Positions 45,878 to 56,225 of a DNA stretch of 64,000 bases are shown here, one piece after another (the stretch's first letter is position 1; every line of letters begins with the position of its first letter). A model generated the notes under the pieces. That model was not told the origin of the DNA and made no database searches. It worked only from the letters and a program-made list of their open reading frames with translations. The DNA is taken from assembly GCF_000003815.2 (NCBI RefSeq), contig NC_049991.1, forward strand, positions 12,124,955 to 12,188,954, read 5' to 3'. A program made the translations under genes and the position numbers. The DNA comes from Branchiostoma floridae. Taxonomy: Eukaryota; Chordata; Leptocardii; Amphioxiformes; Branchiostomatidae.

Positions 45878-47453
45878 CTGGGTGGGAAAAGATATGGGTT
45901 GACATCATCTTTGTTATTGATATCTAAACACAACACAGTTAAAATCAACATACAAGATGGGTTTAATAGAAGAAGAAACCAGCCCGACCCCTTAATCAGA
46001 ATAGTAAAAATTCCGGAGGGCACAAGGTAAAACTTAATGTTTACATCCGACTTTTCGGTACATACTGTATTGCACGTTACATAACAATCCTGGCGTGTAT
46101 TGCACTGTTGCTTTTACAAGAGTATTGCACTTAAACGGAAGTTATCTGCTAGAAAATAACAAATAACACAGATGGGGACTCCCACAGAGGTGTCTCTTGT
46201 ACAATATATTACAGACATTGATACTTTTATTCATATGTATGTTTTGTTTTTGCTGTGACCTTTACGCAGCTCGGTTGGACAAAAATGTGCAATAAAGGTC
46301 TTCATTCATTCATTAATTTTACGGCATTAATGTCATCGATGAACAGACACTACGATACATTCCGTATGAAACAAAATAGATTTATATCAATGATTATAGA
46401 CAATGTTTACATCAGTGGCGAATTTGACAATCCTGCAGTCAAAATAATGGTGCAGTCAAAACATTATAAGCAAATTACTCCACATGGAAGAGTTAACCTC
46501 GCAGATAAACACACGAGCAGCTGCTGTAGTTCCCATGTAGTAACCACCTGATGTTATAGTCGCCAAGATTTTCAAACGTTTCTGTAGATTTTGGTTTCTC
46601 TGTACTTTTTCATCGTCAGCCTGATTTTAAAACTTAAAAGCAGGACTTTCCAGAAGTAACTGTTAGTTTTGTATCCAAGGACGCAAAAGTTGACTATATA
46701 CTAAATCAAATGGCAATTGACGCGCCAGGGAAGAGTCATAGACTTAAGCGCTGTCTTTTGTGAAACGTTCCTATTAGTTACATGTTTTTGATAATATACG
46801 CTTTTACACCATGAGCGCATACGACCAACTGATTTGCCTTGTTTTATGCAGACTTTTATGTAGTTAGTACAGTCTAATTCCCACCTGTTTGAAGCCACGT
46901 TCAGAAACATCAAGAGGTCGCACTGTGGATCGGTGGATGCAGACGATGTAGACGCCGGTGCAGTAGTAGTAGTAGTAGTTGTACACGGAGATGCCCCATC
47001 GTTGACAGAGTCTTGTGAGGATGTGCTCCCACACGATTTCTGTGCGCCTTCCTCCTCAGGACAGGTGACAGTGACATTGTTCACGGAGAAACAGGACTCG
47101 TTTGAGGAATACCCAAGTTCGTTGACAGACGAGTCGTTGTTGTCAGTGTTGCCAAAAGATGCGATGGTGTGTATCGACGGCAACTCGTAGCACGAGGAAT
47201 GTTCTGAGGTGGGGAAGAAGAAGGAATTTGCGTCGTCCATGGCGGTGGCTGTCCCTGCCTCCGGAATGCTGATTACGTGGCTGTCGCTCGGTCGGCTCAT
47301 CTCTGTCGCGTTGGCGCGCAGGGGATGTCTCGGGGACCAGGAGACACGACACTGACTCCACAAATGCCCGTGCGAACATAACCATTCACGTGGCCCGGCG
47401 GGTGGCTTCCATGTAATTTCGCAATTAGCGTGCTCCGCCTCTGCGCTCAGCAA
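44956..47453 (-). CDS. FAM181: FAM181 family protein (2 coding exons)
   Basis: Exon 1 (47453 or 47300 down to 46885) and exon 2 (45877-44956) join in phase 2 and give 496 aa from the first ATG, 445 aa from the ATG at 47300 and 425 aa from the ATG at 47240. The splice rebuilds the family core DLLMFLNVASN|SIMRTLEKP, followed by KKRKVNHRRFIEKQL (residues 205-219 of the long form). Vertebrate FAM181A/B have the same order: LLSFIDxASSxIKLALDKP, then KRKVNHRKYLQKQ. Around this lie Ser/Asn/Asp-rich low-complexity regions, a Thr run before the core and an acidic, Ser-rich C-terminal half. The protein has no enzyme domain; it is probably nuclear, since the basic core could serve as a localisation signal. 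Vertebrate members are reported to bind TEAD transcription factors and are expressed in neural tissue. Function here is inferred. Confidence 0.85.
46885..47453 (-). CDS. FAM181: FAM181 exon 1
   Basis: The donor is AACAG|GTGGGA. The ATG at 47300 (MSRPSDSHVIS) is the more natural start; the 51 codons before it are Trp/Cys/His-rich and may be 5' UTR. The exon ends in the middle of the conserved core. Confidence 0.8.
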
Positions 47454-49964
47454 TCTTGTTCGAACTGACTGCCTCTGCGCCGCCCTCTAATCAAGCCTTA
47501 ATCCACTTCTAGTCCCTGGCTATTATTTGATTCTGAGGCTTCCCCAACAATCAAAGAGTTACCATTGGGCAGGGGTAAGCAGATTCGTCGACATCCTCAC
47601 TTGCCGCAGGCGATCGCCGAACTTTAAAGCAATACTACATTCCAGAAAAAGGTGCTATTATGTATATGTCGATACTGTTTCTTGGAATTCGATAATTCAC
47701 TGTATTGGCAACGGTCACGGAGTTGGTACACGACAGCAGGTGTATCATATATAACGAGAATGTACAGATATACACAGAATGCCCTACACATACGTGTGGC
47801 ATGTATGCTCCAAGTGTATTGTCCGAAAAGCTGGGTAATCTTTGTAACTCCCTGTGTGATCTGGAAAGTCACCATACTGCAGTCTGTTAGAAACCTCTTC
47901 CTGGAGTTCTATTGCTCACGTGTGTCTATTGCAGGTGATTTGCATAACGAGTAGCTTTCATTTGAAGAGATCATATCATGACTCAGCGGTGGTTCAAATA
48001 TGGTGCATTCTGTACCATGTTACGACTGAAAAGGAACACTCACGTCCATTATACAACATAACAAGTTTTGCCAGGACCAGTAAGACTTGTTGCTCATACG
48101 TACCACCCGGCACGCCAGGAGAGAAAGAGAATATAAATTTAGAGCATGTTACGTAAAAGACTCACACTATAGGGAGCACATGATGGCTCAGCAGCATTTA
48201 TGATTTAATTACGCACCAGCGTACTTCCCTGTGACGGCCACCTGTGGCCAACTCTGTGGTTAGCCACAGGCACTTGATGCACTAATAACCGCCCATCCGC
48301 TCAACGGATACACAACAGGAAGTGATGCATATAGACATCGATGCTATTTTTTCACCATAATTCTAACATGAAACATTTTCCTTGCACGTGATCCAATTTC
48401 TGAACGTTTTTGTTTGATCAATTGCAATTTCCACGTGAGTTATTAGGGTATTCATCGTTTTTTAAAAGCTTTCTAACTTTATACATAGGTCGTTCTTTAA
48501 CTAATCGCTCGCCTGTGGTGAGATGTAAGTTTAATTGCTGAGTGTTATATACTCATTCAAAGTAAAGTCTGTTGCAAGGTATGACAGAATATATGCTAGC
48601 TTAGACGCCTCAGACCTTGTCACGGGCTCTTGAACACTACCATTTGGCTTATTTTTCCGGGAGCTCGAGAAACGTTGCGATTTTGCCTTTCTACATCTGC
48701 TTGGAAATCAGTGGTTATTCAGTGAGGCGCACAAAAGCCATAGACCTACATGTAGCTTCATCACAAGGAACACTTGTGCAAAGTCATCTATCAACTACAG
48801 CTTACAATACATGGTTACAACACCACCACCATCGATACACCGCCACAGTTCATCACGTATCATAGATATGTCTTATCAGTATACAACTGTGGCACAAACA
48901 GAACGAGCCAAAACATATCTATAGGCTCTGACGACCTAAAAACGATGGAATGTACATGATTATCAGATAGATAACTGAATGTGCCGTTTTCAACATCTCA
49001 TACCCACTTCATTGTTATTGACCACATGTCATAGTACTGTTATGACATGTTGTCATGATGTGTTCTCAGGTTCTTTCAAAAACTATATTCATCATGTCAT
49101 CATACTGCAATTACCCACTTGCGTACTTGTTAGAAGGGCCATTCGTGGACGGTAAATGCGAGCATTGCGATGTGATTGCCGCTAATGACCGGAGAATGAG
49201 AAGTAGGGGTGATTCAGTCATCTTTAAGTAGATGATTATAGTTATCTGGAGGGCACCATTGCTATATTTTCCTGTCGCAGCAAGACATCAGTAACAGATG
49301 CGTGTTCTCACACACGTACACGTACCCATCTTCAAGCAGATGCAAGAGTGATATGCTTGTCCATCCGTGTACGCTGTCCGACACATTCCGATTGGAACTT
49401 CCATAGCACAGCTGGCTTCAGTAACAATAGGAATCTGATAGGAACAATCTGTATTTTACAATCCTAGTGACCTTTTGGATACATAGTATGTATGGAGAAG
49501 ATATTACATAACAAGTAAATGCATTGGACTGGCCTCTTGGCACGAGCACTGTGCAGATGTTAAAGTTCCCATGGATTCATCCTGTAGCATCGATTAGCTT
49601 TGCAACAAGTAATTTTTACCAAACACATTAAACATCGTATGGTAAAAAATAAATCCATTACCATTCTTTCTTTTTCGTTAGGAAATTCTGCTAGGTTGTT
49701 TAAGGAGGGAATGAAACAAAATAACTTCAAGACTTCTTCTTTCAAGAGGTAGGTTGTCTTGTTTTAGAAGATAAAAGAAATTCAGCCCATCCCTTGGCTT
49801 TTCAAGGCGCCCAATGTTACTGGATCAATGGATAGACAAACAGACAAAAGCACTTAGGGAATTGTCCAAAGCCTTTTTACGTTACAAATTAGGATTGGCA
49901 TTTGAATGCGGTGACTCTTCAGAAAGTGACAATGTACAGGTAATGTATAATCCGCCTACTCTCC

Positions 49965-50090
49965 AAGCAGAGGTTCGGCTCCGACTGTTTTTTGTTGTTG
50001 TTTTTTTATGCGTTTTTATAGGGCTTTCTATTTGGTATCGTTTTCTTTATGTTTTGTTCTTTATGAGCGAGAGACATAAAGAAAACGGTA
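49965..50090. mobile_element. Foldback MITE, AAGCAGAG-end family, copy 2 (partial)
   Basis: The sequence starts CTCTCCAAGCAGAGGTTCGG, like the end of the element at 28225, and continues through GCTTTCTATTTGG. An inner hairpin pairs GTATCGTTTTCTTTATGT with ACATAAAGAAAACGGTAC. The far arm is missing. Confidence 0.6.
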
Positions 50091-50362
50091 CAAAATATAT
50101 TTGTATACTCCGCGATCAGCCACCACTTTGGTGTTAGACAACATATTGATGACCTAATATCACATCGATTTTAGAAAGTTATTTGATGTTATAATTCTTG
50201 ACTCTGAACAGTAGCATTAACGAAATATAAATTCAAATGAGCCTTACAACTTCAAACCCTTTTGTTAGCCATGCCGCGGCATGCGCGGAAAGACCGAATT
50301 TTGGTAGGTAGGTTTGATGCTTTTCTAGCCGCGGCCGGGAGTGGTACTGCAGATAAGGTTTT

Positions 50363-50409
50363 GGTTTGATTTGATTTGATTTGATTTGATTTGATTTGAT
50401 TTGATTTGG
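50363..50409. repeat. TTTGA microsatellite
   Basis: About nine copies of the 5-mer TTTGA occur in tandem, the last slightly degenerate. Confidence 0.9.
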
Positions 50410-50781
50410 TTGGATGTATATCGCCCAGGCTCATAAGATATAAATATAAAATGAAAGATATAACGCCTAAGGCCATTGAATATCTTCCTAAACAGATTTA
50501 GACATCGTGACATACAATTAGAATAACATAGTCACAGAAAAGATGGACATTTTTGGCGTCACTAGACCAGTAACCAATTTGTTCGCTGTACCACTTTATT
50601 CGCACACTTCTTGTATGAGTAGGTTAAGCATATATCAGACATCATAAACCCTTTATCCTGACAGTCCTGGCTTTATTTGAGGTTTTCTTGAATCTGAAAC
50701 AAACTGGAGATAGGACTCTTCGTGCATTTACCCGTGCCAACGAATGGTGGCGCTTTTACTCTAACTCTGTTGTAGCAAAAA

Positions 50782-50908
50782 CCAATGGCAGCCCCTGTCT
50801 GATCGAGAAATGAACAGCATTCTGCATATGAACTTTTCCCGCCATTGGTTGGCTGAGGCAGGAACAGACGATTTTTGAAAGACTTGGCAGCATGTCGGCA
50901 GTGGAGAG
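50782..50908 (+). promoter_or_regulatory. Possible E2F/CCAAT promoter with tiny first coding exon
   Basis: A CCAAT box (50782-50786), an E2F-type site TTTCCCGCC (50835-50843) and an inverted CCAAT box (50844-50848) precede an ATG at 50892 that reads MSAVE and meets a good donor GAG|GTAAAT after 17 bp. This layout is typical of cell-cycle genes. I could not find a second exon in the window, so the call rests on the motif cluster alone. Confidence 0.35.
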
Positions 50909-51988
50909 GTAAATTTCCACAGTTCTTTACGGTAAAATGTCTATGTTTAAGCTATATATTACCTCGTGTTGTGTCATTGGAAGAAATTGTCGTGTCTGGC
51001 AATTCATTTGCGAGGCGTTGCTGACAAATTGTAACAGAAACTTATTTGTGCTTGACGTGTAGAAGATTCGAAAATCCTGGCACATGTTTATCTGTGTTCA
51101 ACAGCGTCACCTGGCAGAAAAGCAACGAGTTGCAGATCGATCGTACGGGCATGGGTGATAGATCATTGTACAGGTTGGTATTCGAATTGCTGTAACATTG
51201 TGTCCTATCCTTTCCTCGGAGACAAAGTATTGTTTTCCTGTGGCTCCATTTTCTATACGTTTACTTCCATTTGGGGTCTTGTGTAATGAGGGCAATAGGT
51301 GGGTTATGCCTGTCCTCTGTACACTGTCATAGATAGATACCTTGCCAATCTCTTCAGACTTTGACCGTTGCTGTTGTATAGCTCATTTATATGTTCTGTA
51401 ACGCGACTGAGTAAGAAGACTGCTGTGAAAACAGTACCCCCAAATTGTAATACTGGAAGCAAAGCAATGGTATGAACGACAAACGGTAGCATGCAATTGC
51501 CAAACTTTGATTTTGTTACGGTCACTGTTCTTGAAACATTGAAAAGTCGTTGAAGAATCATGCCGTTCTTCCCAGTCTATTTTTTAAGGCAAAGTGGATT
51601 TAGCACATTACACTGTATTCTCGACGACCTCCTGCTCAAAAATTGCCTTCTGCATTTGCGTCAACAACAAAGAAGCAATTACAGACGTTTAACAAACTCC
51701 ATTAGTGGAACGTGTTGGAGCATTCTGATAGTACCGATTGAGAAGCTCGCGGACGTCCTCGCATCTGACCCCCTTTACCCTTCGACCAACAGTGTTGTGT
51801 TTACAGTCCTGTGAAGAGGAACGTTCCAGATCTTCGGACTGGTTTCAGCTGAAAAAATGACATTTACAGCCCATTTAAGATACTCGAAGAAGTACAACTA
51901 TCATTCATAGCCATCAAAATCTACATGCAGAAAAACCTACATGTTTAAATGTAGCTGGTACCGAAGAAACGGACTGAGAAAATGTACC
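50909..51988. other. Intergenic, nothing recognised
   Basis: No domain, RNA gene or clear repeat is seen between the possible promoter and the 3' end of the first ependymin-related gene. Confidence 0.5.
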
Positions 51989-52146
51989 TCACATTTTACG
52001 TTTGGTCATCGAAAGAAAGAAAGAAGAGAGCGTCACCTTCTCGTTCCCAGGGTTGGGTGGGCACGGTGGTCTGGGAACGTCGAACACTTTAGGGTCCTTG
52101 ATGCCAAGCGTGACGTCAGTTACGCCAAGAGTGATCAGGCTGGGCT
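51989..52146 (-). CDS. Ependymin-related A, exon 6
   Basis: Encodes LGIKDPKVFDVPRPPCP and a short basic tail with a stop codon in the exon. No poly(A) signal was found close by. Confidence 0.82.
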
Positions 52147-54386
52147 CTGATAAGCACATGTGATGGGAGTAAAGGGAAACGTTAGAAGACATTAGGCTTA
52201 CTTAAGCACACTCTTGTCTCCTGATCCCAAAGGATGGCTTGATGTCTGATTGTAACCATTGAATTTAACTGACGAGTGCGTTGACTATTATGGTCAAATG
52301 ATCGTAGTTAAGAGTGATACCTTATCTTAGCTTAGGTCTACAAAGTAAGCATTACCATGCAATGATATAGCATACAAATTTACAACAAATATCTTTAAAT
52401 GATGTACAGCAGATATCCACTAACAGTTCCGTTACCTTGTGAGCCAGGTGGACTGATCCGTACCTCGTCCACCAAGATGCACCCATCTCTAGTTATGTCT
52501 ATGACTCCAGTGCCACCGAGGATAGGGTCAACTATAGACCACGAGTCCACGAGCAAACCCTCCATCCCACCAAAGCGGGACGAACCCATGTAGGTTGAGT
52601 TCACTAGGTAGAGACACCGCATTGTTTGAGTGAGTTGATAGCCTGTCTTTTATTAATACACAATCTCTTAATGACCCTTCCCCTCCTAGAGCGGCGGCAA
52701 TTGTAGGACCGGCCGTTAGGAACGCGATTTTAGTCAGGGTAAACGTGAGTTGATAGTAATAACCTGACTACGAGTCTGTCCAGAGTTTAAACGCTGGGAC
52801 TGCCGGTCCCCTCCAGGCTAACTAGTTGTTTCACTGCTTTAGGCAATTCACAACTATGGGTCTAGTCGGATATAAAAACCCCTTAAGACTAACGTCACAT
52901 TTCCAAACTGGGGCCCGACCGGGCTGTTTGTGACATCAGTAGATACTACTTTCGACGAAACCTCTTCCTAAAACCGTTGCTTTCTTAAGCAAGAAGCAGG
53001 ATTACGTCTACATTCTACATTCATCTGATGTGGTTGGAGAAAACTTTCCACAGCCTTGATCCTCTACGGCTCTTTGTCCCCTTAATCACGTGCTTCATTT
53101 CATCTCGATGTATTACTCAAAGAGAACGTCTATAAAGCAGATTTGATAAGACCCAGAGCAGTAAGGGTTAATGATGCCTTTGAGGTGCAGACGACCGTCT
53201 AGTCGGGACCAACGGTGGCAATAGATACGTCGGCGCCGTCAGCAATTTCCATGCCGTTCTAATTGTATTTAATGTAGAAAGTTACAGACTTACTTGGCAG
53301 ACAGTTAAGCATGCCCGTGTTCATCATTCTGCCGACCGTGCAAGTCGTTCCTGTAATGGTGTACTGCTCCATCTAGTCAACAAACATCAATAGCACGTGT
53401 CAACCGGATGGATGTCCCAATCTAAATAAATGTCCAGGTGGTTGCTCGCCTATTGAAATTGTTAAAGTACTACCATTACAATAAGATCGTTTAACAGAAT
53501 TGCCTGATAGAAACAGTAAACTACAGAGGGTGACAATTATCAGGCATTGCTTAATGCCAGTCAATCGCATGTGAACAATTTTTCTTCTGACGATATGATC
53601 AACACAACGGACCTGCAGTAGTGTGTTGTCCAAAGATTACAGTGTATGTCTCGGTATAATACGCGGTTTTAATGGAAATTCTATTGAAAACCCATTTCTT
53701 ACAGAACTGTGTAACAGAGCCAAGGCAGGTGAGCTGTCGCACCTTGTTGTAGTCCATGATGACCTTAGTAGGAGTCGCTATCCCGCGCACTTCCACTGCG
53801 ATCATCTTTCGTGTGAAATCATAGGACTCTCTTGTCGTCACATTCTGCAATCCTTTCATAACAACAGTTTCAACGCAGTGAAACAAATGATACAATTGGT
53901 TCTCGGGATTTATGGACTGGAAAGCAAAAATCTGACACTCATTGAGAAACATGCTTCACGAAGGGCGTGTGCATCATACTGCCGTATTAGACCGCGACAT
54001 AAAGTAAGAGTGCATTTAACAAGAAGGATAGACACAACTTTAGAACACAAAACTTTACCTGGCTTGCCTGACCTGACGTAGCCCTGGATCATGTGGATGT
54101 CACCCTCCCACTGTTTGGGTACACAGCACGGCGCGGGTACTGGGGGCTGTACACGTGTGTCCTCGCTTGGGACTGCGGCCGTACAATGGGTGTGGAGAGC
54201 CGAACACAATCCCAGGATAAAAACTGGCATGCAGATAAACAAATCACATTGTAATCTTAGCTTCCTTATGTTCCATGAGACTAAACATAAACACAAGAAA
54301 CCTTATATTGGACACACATCTAGACATTGTCTGCCCTCTGGCTTAGCCCAACTGTGCTTACCTGTCGTCAGTAGTTTGAACGTCAT
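51989..54386 (-). CDS. Ependymin-related protein A (6 coding exons)
   Basis: A secreted or lysosomal glycoprotein of the ependymin/EPDR family, whose members form a beta-sandwich with a hydrophobic pocket that binds lipids and calcium. Exons run 54386-54362, 54223-54059, 53852-53743, 53372-53294, 52603-52436 and 52146-51989 with phases 1,1,0,1,1 and give 234 aa. Visible: a signal peptide (1 to about 20), the family signature P-x-PCCVPKQWEGD (38-50), the sequon NVT (67), Cys residues at 41, 42, 111, 124, 168 and 211, the RFGGMEGLLVDSW strand (136-148) and the C-terminal LGIKDPKVFDVPRPPCP motif (196-212), which matches the GIKDPSVFxPPxxC end of known members. It is a tandem paralogue of the gene at 56095-60603, with all intron phases kept. 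Confidence 0.9.
52436..52603 (-). CDS. Ependymin-related A, exon 5
   Basis: Encodes the FGGMEGLLVDSW strand and ITRDGCILVDEV; acceptor CTCTACCTAG, donor CAAG|GTAACG. Confidence 0.88.
52670..52930. other. Intron 4 of ependymin-related A with repeat-like block
   Basis: The stretch CACATTTCCAAACTGGGGCC (about 52890-52909) nearly matches the start of the inverted-repeat element at 63826, so a diverged relative may be present. The rest shows nothing. Confidence 0.4.
53294..53372 (-). CDS. Ependymin-related A, exon 4
   Basis: Encodes MEQYTITGTTCTVGRMMNTG and NCLP; donor CCAA|GTAAGT. Confidence 0.85.
53743..53852 (-). CDS. Ependymin-related A, exon 3
   Basis: The acceptor ATGAAAG| is weak in pyrimidines. 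It is chosen because it keeps phase and aligns GLQNVTTRESYDF with NLVNVTYRQSYDF of the paralogue. Confidence 0.75.
54059..54223 (-). CDS. Ependymin-related A, exon 2
   Basis: Encodes the rest of the signal peptide (VFILGLCSALH) and the CCVPKQWEGD signature; acceptor CATGCCAG. Confidence 0.88.
54362..54386 (-). CDS. Ependymin-related A, exon 1
   Basis: Encodes MTFKLLTT, the start of the signal peptide; donor ACAG|GTAAGC. Confidence 0.8.
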
Positions 54387-56094
54387 TTTGAAAAGCGAGG
54401 CCAGAGCTGTCCGAGCGCGTAAGCGACCGCAGCAGCGTGTTTTAGTTGTTTTGCTGGCCTTTTCGTGTGTGACTATCACGGTGTAGTGAAGTCATATGTC
54501 ACAAGGTGTTTCTGTTACGGTAATGTGTACAGAGTGTAATGATTAATCCACATGTGTGACGTGTGGTATTAAGAGAGGACCTTTGGTCATCTGAGCAAGG
54601 ATCAAACGATATTTAACACATCTTTGCGAAATTCGTTTGCGTCTGCTTCTTTTCTCCCCGGACGGTAATATCATTTGAAGAAATTGACTAATGGATATGG
54701 CAAGACGACGAGAGACAATAAGGTAGCTTTGTGCTTTTTTAAATCATGTCGAGTTATGCGTTATCTTCTAATAAACTCTACAACACCGGAGGTGTGGACC
54801 ATGTAAGAATGAATAAACTTTAACTTTGGAAGGAGAGCCACTTATCTTTTTATGAACAAAGAACGGTTTACTTCAATAATGCAGAACGACTGATATTGCT
54901 GTTATGTTGATTAAGTGTCAGGTTAATCCACAGCTGTGAAATATGTCTTAACACTTTGAAGTATGAGGTGCAACGGGGAATCACTAGTAATACCGGTTAG
55001 GTCTTGGTCAATCACGTTGAATTTACCTTCGTACATCCTATAACAACCAACAATGATCGTGCGTCGATGAATGTTAGACACCCAGGACGTAAGATATGTC
55101 AAATAGTAGTTACTCAAGCAACTGGATATGATGTTGAAAACGTGCAGAAGTTTCAGATAACATTCAATATCTTTCGTCGGTGTCGAAAGATAGCGGATGC
55201 AACCTAGACGTCTGGCCGTTTCCAAAATTATATTCATTTCCTAGCCTAGGGTAGCTGCTATTTGGCGATGGTCAATCATACTTAAGCCCCTGGGCTCCAC
55301 TGATATGACTCTGAGGAAATTAGAAAGTTGAAGACGATGTTGCAGTAACTAGGCTCTTTATTCCCGGCACACTTGACTCGTTTATGGTTGTTATTGCCTG
55401 GTAAAGTCGGGGTCGTCCGCAGACACTTCTAGATGGAGGGGAGACACACGGAGTGCCGTCAGCGCTGATGCAGTACAGGAGTATTATGGATTGACATATG
55501 TTTAAAATTATATCTTAAACTATGTATATAGTTTCAGATTGAGTTCAAGTCAAATCTTCCATTGAGGGCTTCATTAGTGATATCGTCGGTTGTCCATTTC
55601 ATCGATTCATCTTTCCATCTATCCATCAAGCCAGCCTTCAAAGTCCAGAGAGCCAGAAGCGTGCATTCAATGCTCCGTCTGAAACGAAAAAAAAAAACAA
55701 AAACATTTTCAAGCTTAAAACATTGCATAGTGACTAAACATAATGCGCACGTTAGAAGATATAAAGCACTGAAACAAACAGAAGTACAAACTTTAGTATA
55801 GCGATCGAATTGCAAGTATTGAGTATGAATTGAATTGAAAGGTAACCTATGCAAACAAATACATAATTTTTACTTCATGACCTACTCTAACAAACTGTTG
55901 TTAATTCTTACTCAATCATATTCATATATGTGGTGGTCATAATACAATAGAACACCACAGAGTATCTGTTACTTATCCAGTAACCATGGTGAAAGCCGTC
56001 CGGTCCAGGTCATAAACCTCATTTTTTTTGAGGGGAAGAAGAAGAAGAAGAAGAAGAAACGGATCAAAGGCAATATATGTTCCTTCGGCGAAGG
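54387..56094. other. Intergenic between the ependymin paralogues
   Basis: No gene is recognised. A GAA microsatellite lies at 56036-56058. The promoter of paralogue A should lie just right of 54386, but no TATA box is clear. Confidence 0.5.
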
Positions 56095-56225
56095 TTAACA
56101 TACAAAAAGGTTCTTACCAGTCTGGTTATTGTTAGCAGGGCATGGGGGACTCGGCACGTTGAACACCTGAGGGTCCCTGATGCCCATCGTGATGTCAGCG
56201 TAGGTCAGCACAGTCATGCTCTGAG
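56095..56225 (-). CDS. Ependymin-related B, exon 6
   Basis: Encodes MGIRDPQVFNVPSPPCP and NNNQTGKNLFVC, then TAA. The acceptor ATTTTGTTTTAG keeps phase. Confidence 0.85.

Larger units (their letters stand above)
47454..50781. other. Intergenic, mostly unannotated
   Basis: The DNA just right of 47453 should hold the FAM181 promoter, but no TATA or CCAAT box stands out. A foldback MITE and a TTTGA microsatellite are listed separately. No gene is recognised. Confidence 0.5.

Noticed and set aside
45878-46023. N-terminal part of the 355-codon open frame on the minus strand
   Set aside because: It is not similar to FAM181, it lies upstream of a strong acceptor, and splicing at the alternative AG near 45926 gives a frame with an early stop.
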